Shown here piece by piece: positions 60,235 to 64,000 of a DNA stretch of 64,000 nt (its first letter is position 1; each line of letters starts with the position of its first letter). The notes under the pieces were generated by a model that did not search any database, was not told the origin of the DNA, and saw only the letters and a list, made by a program, of their open reading frames with translations. This stretch comes from Lepeophtheirus salmonis (taxonomy: Eukaryota; Arthropoda; Copepoda; Siphonostomatoida; Caligidae). The translations under genes and the position numbers were made by a program. Where the stretch lies: NCBI RefSeq assembly GCF_016086655.4, contig NC_052135.2, forward strand, positions 13,978,363-14,042,362. The letters are read 5' to 3'.

Positions 60235-60300
60235 TTTTTTGGCGGGAATTGTCTCTTTTCTCTTTTTCTTTTTTTTAAATAATATGGATTTGTTATCCAT

Positions 60301-61634
60301 TGTTAAAACATTTTCTCTTTCTTCTACCTTAAAGCCTATTTCGTATATCTTTTTATTGCATATTTTCGCTTCTTCCTTTTCTTCCTCCCTAATCTTTCTG
60401 CAAAGGAAAAGGAAAAGGCTCTTGGAGTGAAACGTTTCCTTCCTATTTTATGGATGTAGATTTTAGAAAAAACAATTCAGAGTTAAAAAGATTAAAAACT
60501 TGCCAGTACATTTTTTTTAAATAGTATCCCTTCAAACCTGTACTTTTCTCTTTAAACCCGAAATAAATACCTCGTATGTATGTATATAAAACAATCAACC
60601 AAGGTCACAGGCGTGAATCAAGATAGGGGAGGGTAAAGTTTATGGGATACGAAAGGACCACGTGCAGTCTTTTCAATGAGAGGCCCCCTTTATTGTGAGT
60701 CTATCAGCTATCTATCCATCCTTTCATGTTATCATCATGAATGTGTATATTTGTTGCGTAACAAAGGCACTGCCTGATTAGAGATACTGGAAATAGGCGC
60801 CAAAACTTGTGTTTGCTTGCTTCTTAGAGGTGGGGAATGAATAATCATAGTGTGTAAGGGTTAATTTGCCACACTTGGTGTTAAAATATTATTCATATTA
60901 AAATCCCCCCCCACTAGAAACTCTTGAAGTCAAAACTATAATAATGTACATTGGTCTGATGATATAAAGTACATTTATATACATTTTTCCCCCTGTACAT
61001 GTAGCGTAGGAGATGCCATTGACTCTCTCCCTCACCAATTCTGAGTAAATTATAAATACTCATAGAATATTTGGAGCAATTTTTAAATTAGTTTTTTTCT
61101 TTAATAAAAGTTAATCAACAAATGAAAATTAACTTTTTGTGGTCAGTGTATTTTCTTAATCCTCGTTTCTTTTTAGGTCTTGTTGCTTGTTTTTATTTAT
61201 AAGTATTATATGAAGGGGAATGAGATTATAGGATTTCTTGCCTTTTACACGTCATTACAAATTGACATTTCGGTTCCCTCTTTAATTCTTTTTAAGGTAC
61301 TTTTTTCTTATTATCAGTAGAAGCTCTTGGATCATTTATCATTGCTATCAGTATCATCGATTTTATAAATATTGTATGTATTAAAAAAAATTATAATCAA
61401 GTCAAATCATTAAAATCTGTTGTCTTTCGTAAAATGAAGTTTATTACATAGATGGGAGGGCTGCAGACTCAGAGTTTGTACCTTTTTTGGCGGAATCAGA
61501 GTCAGGGGTTGGAAAATTTGTATCCACTCCGACTACACCTAGAAAAATTATTATAGTTTATGTTAATAAATAAAATTTATAATCTAAGGCTTACATTGAG
61601 TGTTTGTAAAGTTTTTTCCTAAATGGTTATAAAT
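60301..61634. other. intergenic, nothing recognised
   Basis: AT-rich. A GACTCCGA/TCGGAGT-like stretch lies at 61480-61545. No gene recognised. Confidence 0.45.
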
Positions 61635-61885
61635 TATAGGTATCAAGCAAGGTTAGACTATCAAGTAAGCGAGCTTGCTAGAATTTTTAATTTGATGTAA
61701 GACAAACAGATTTTAACAGAACACGGAACCAATCATAGTCTATTACTAGAATTTTCAATTAGATGTATCTGGGCAAAAAAGATAGATTTTGACAAAACAC
61801 TCAACCCCTCATACACTATGACGTCAATATTAAAAAGCGTGGTGGAAGTCTAACATCAATCGTACACGTGTTATCTTATAATCAA
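61635..61885. repeat. second copy of the 15870-16175 repeat
   Basis: AAGGTTAGACTATCA, GCTTGCTAGAAT, ATTTTGACAAAACAC, GTGGTGGAAGTC and ACGTGTTAT occur in the same order as at 15870-16175. Confidence 0.65.
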
Positions 61886-62669
61886 AGTTGATAATCCTGT
61901 AGAAAAGGGAGAAGGGTGGGGGGGAAGACTTATGGGGTCATTGTCCAGTTACTAAAATAATAAACATCTTCCTCTATCAAGAACGTTATCAATTACCCCC
62001 TTTATTATTCAATATGAATATAATATTAGATACTGATAGTCGATAGAGAACTGAATAAAATGCCTAAAATAACGTCTCTATAATAACGATTTCTATAAAT
62101 GAAAGCCCAGGAATTAGAAAATACTTACTGGACGAGAAACAAATGACTTGTCGGATTTTTTGATATAAATGTGCATTTAGTCCCCTGTCTAGATTTAAAC
62201 GCCTCACGTTATACTCATATCATATCAAGAGTATAGATATTCGTCTATAAAATCAAGTTAATTGATGAATACATCAAGTCAGACTTTAACTTTGATCTCA
62301 CAAATATCCTTATTTCATGTATATACCCTTATCCATTGGTAATCATCTACGTTCAAAAAAATTATGGAGAAATACACGGGTAAACCTATCCCTTCCTGAG
62401 AAACCATCATTAAATTAATGGAGAATGTTGGTAATGATGTCATTTATAAAAATGACCCCATTGTAAATTGTGAAGCTGAGATAATTTTCAGCATGTTTTG
62501 AGTCATCCATACCAAATTACGATCAAAGTTATAAGTAGAAAGTATAAAATATTTACTAATTTCGAAATGGAACTCTGAATTTTGTACCATCTAACAGTAA
62601 GTATTCATTTTTTTTTTAAATCTAACCATAAAAAATATGATTCTATTTTAGCTAAAAATATCAAGAATT

Positions 62670-62970
62670 ATGATACACAACTCATTAAATGGTAAAACAA
62701 CTGCTTAAATGACCACAACAACGGGGGTAATTGCTTTGGATGATTCGCAACTAGTTAATCTGACAATAGTTTCTTCGCTTAAAGACTTGGGTATGATCAT
62801 TAGGTTTTCCAATATTACATAGTCAATAAATATTACTTTTTTATCACTTAAGGATTAGCTATGGTTGATAAGCCCCAAGAAATGGTGTTCAAAAAACTCA
62901 TAAAAGGCAAAACAACTGCTTAAATAGTCACAACACCGGGGTAGTTACATTGGGTGTTGCATTATAATTA
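62670..62970. repeat. local direct repeat of about 60-75 bases
   Basis: AACTCATTAAATGGTAAAAC, then AACTGCTTAAATGACCACAA and CGGGGGTA (62680-62740), is repeated about 212 bases later as AACTCATAAAAGGCAAAACA, AACTGCTTAAATAGTCACAA and CGGGGTA. No gene is associated. Confidence 0.6.
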
Positions 62971-64000
62971 CAATTGTGTATATCCTTCATGATAATAATA
63001 TATTGTTATATATGCATAAATAACGGGAAAAATCTTTTTTGATGCTCTTAATAAGGAGTAATATCGACCGGCATTACTACATAATTAGCTTTTGTTCTAA
63101 ATCTTTACGATGGATTTAATTCTAACACTTTTATTAGTATATTTATTGTCTAATTTTATGATTCTGACATTTACTTTATTAATAATAATTTTTTAGATCT
63201 CATCGCTAGAGATATATCTATCCTATACACAATTGTATATAGCAACTTCCACATGAAGAGAAAGGGGGGATGCTCTTTTTGATTATACTCCACCTCTGGC
63301 TTGTGTTTAGCAACTTAAAGTTATGACATATTTAACTGAATTCATGTCAAAACAAGAAAATATTATTTGGATCAATCTATTATTTCAATATTCTGCATTT
63401 ATAATTCATTGTTAGTATTAATTACATGATTCCAATTGTTTAATTTTGTATATTTAACATAAATGTATGATGGTTTATTTTTTAGTATGTAGATTATATT
63501 TAAATTTAAGCCTTCTTTTTTAAATTTGGAAATTCAAATATATTTTGAAATACTCTACTTTGTCGTTTCATTAGTTATTATTCTGAGAATATGGTTCATA
63601 ATGAATTACAATTTCATGGAGTGTGACGTTTGCAAATCTACTGTAACGGATAAAAAACGTGTAAGTCAATTATACGTAGTAAATATATCTTCATTAAACA
63701 TTTTGCTAATAAATACTTTCGTTATACCCTCAAAAATCCTAATAAAGCAGGCAGCTGATAATGACATCAGTATTTTAAACAATGATACCATAAGTCTTTC
63801 TCCCTCCCTTTTCCTTGCACGCGTTTTTCTCTACAGCATTTATTTTCCAATCTTGTGATAAAACGAAAGTAACTGTGTTTCTAGGTCCATATTCTCTTTT
63901 CTTATACCAATATTTTCCTTCGCTAAAACTATCTCCCTATTGTGTCTTTCACAACAATTATAATTTAAAGATATTCCCCACAAAATCATGTTCTTAATTG
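62971..64000. other. intergenic, with a possible first exon at the end
   Basis: AT-rich with no recognised gene apart from the weak exon candidate at 63616-63660, listed separately. Confidence 0.4.
63616..63660 (+). CDS. possible first coding exon of a gene leaving the window
   Basis: ATG at 63616 in the context TTTCATGG opens MECDVCKSTVTDKKR, with a C-x2-C pair as in zinc-binding proteins, and ends at a good donor (CGT then GTAAGT at 63661). A strong acceptor (TTTTTCTCTACAG, ending 63836) lies downstream, but joining to it gives an early stop, so the partner exon is unknown. It may be chance. Confidence 0.2.

Noticed and set aside
60062..60430. Plus-strand frame of 122 codons
   Set aside because: It overlaps the minus-strand small secreted protein and is low-complexity (F, L, S, K runs).

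Overview
The window is animal nuclear DNA from an arthropod, most likely a copepod such as a sea louse. This rests on very AT-rich intergenic sequence, small GT-AG introns (55-80 bp are common), protein-coding genes of metazoan type, and a dense litter of decayed Tc1/mariner and hAT elements. The taxon is an inference. A 100-base run of N (20659-20758) shows it is a draft assembly. No operons, CRISPR arrays or rRNA genes were seen, and no tRNA gene was recognised by eye.

Layout. Positions 1-42700 are a gene-poor transposon graveyard. It holds Tc1/mariner fragments (192-434, 680-1554, 2390-2705, 8485-9015, 9480-10243, 10400-11010, 14690-14830, 17984-18340, 19820-20420, 35560-36310), hAT-type elements with 8-bp target duplications (5989-6664, 24558-25327), a non-LTR retrotransposon tail (14194-14560), an LTR-retrotransposon Pol remnant (38820-40075), a nuclear copy of mitochondrial cox2 (12966-13382), MITEs with long inverted ends (26233-27578, 38072-38407), and an unusual family of AT-rich blocks with GC-rich caps (for example 25497-26031).

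Five protein-coding genes have good support. On the plus strand, 42816-44371 encodes a signal-peptide-bearing protein that is only the ligand-binding domain of a nicotinic (Cys-loop) receptor and stops before the first membrane helix; it looks like an acetylcholine-binding-protein-like soluble protein and is the most interesting object here. On the minus strand follow a BCAS3/Rudhira homologue (8 exons, 47774-52507) with a long extra C-terminal tail, a PGP/PDXP-type HAD phosphatase (3 exons, 54460-55546), a ZNF367-type zinc-finger transcription factor (3 exons, 57793-59162), and a small unrecognised secreted or membrane-anchored protein (59803-60234). The last 3.7 kb hold a dispersed repeat and possibly the first exon of a plus-strand gene running out of the window.

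The genes do not form an obvious pathway: autophagy/cytoskeleton (BCAS3), metabolite repair (PGP), transcription (ZNF367) and a possible secreted ligand-binding protein. They appear to be ordinary neighbours. All exon borders were read by eye from splice consensus, reading phase and remembered family similarity; none was confirmed by transcript or database.
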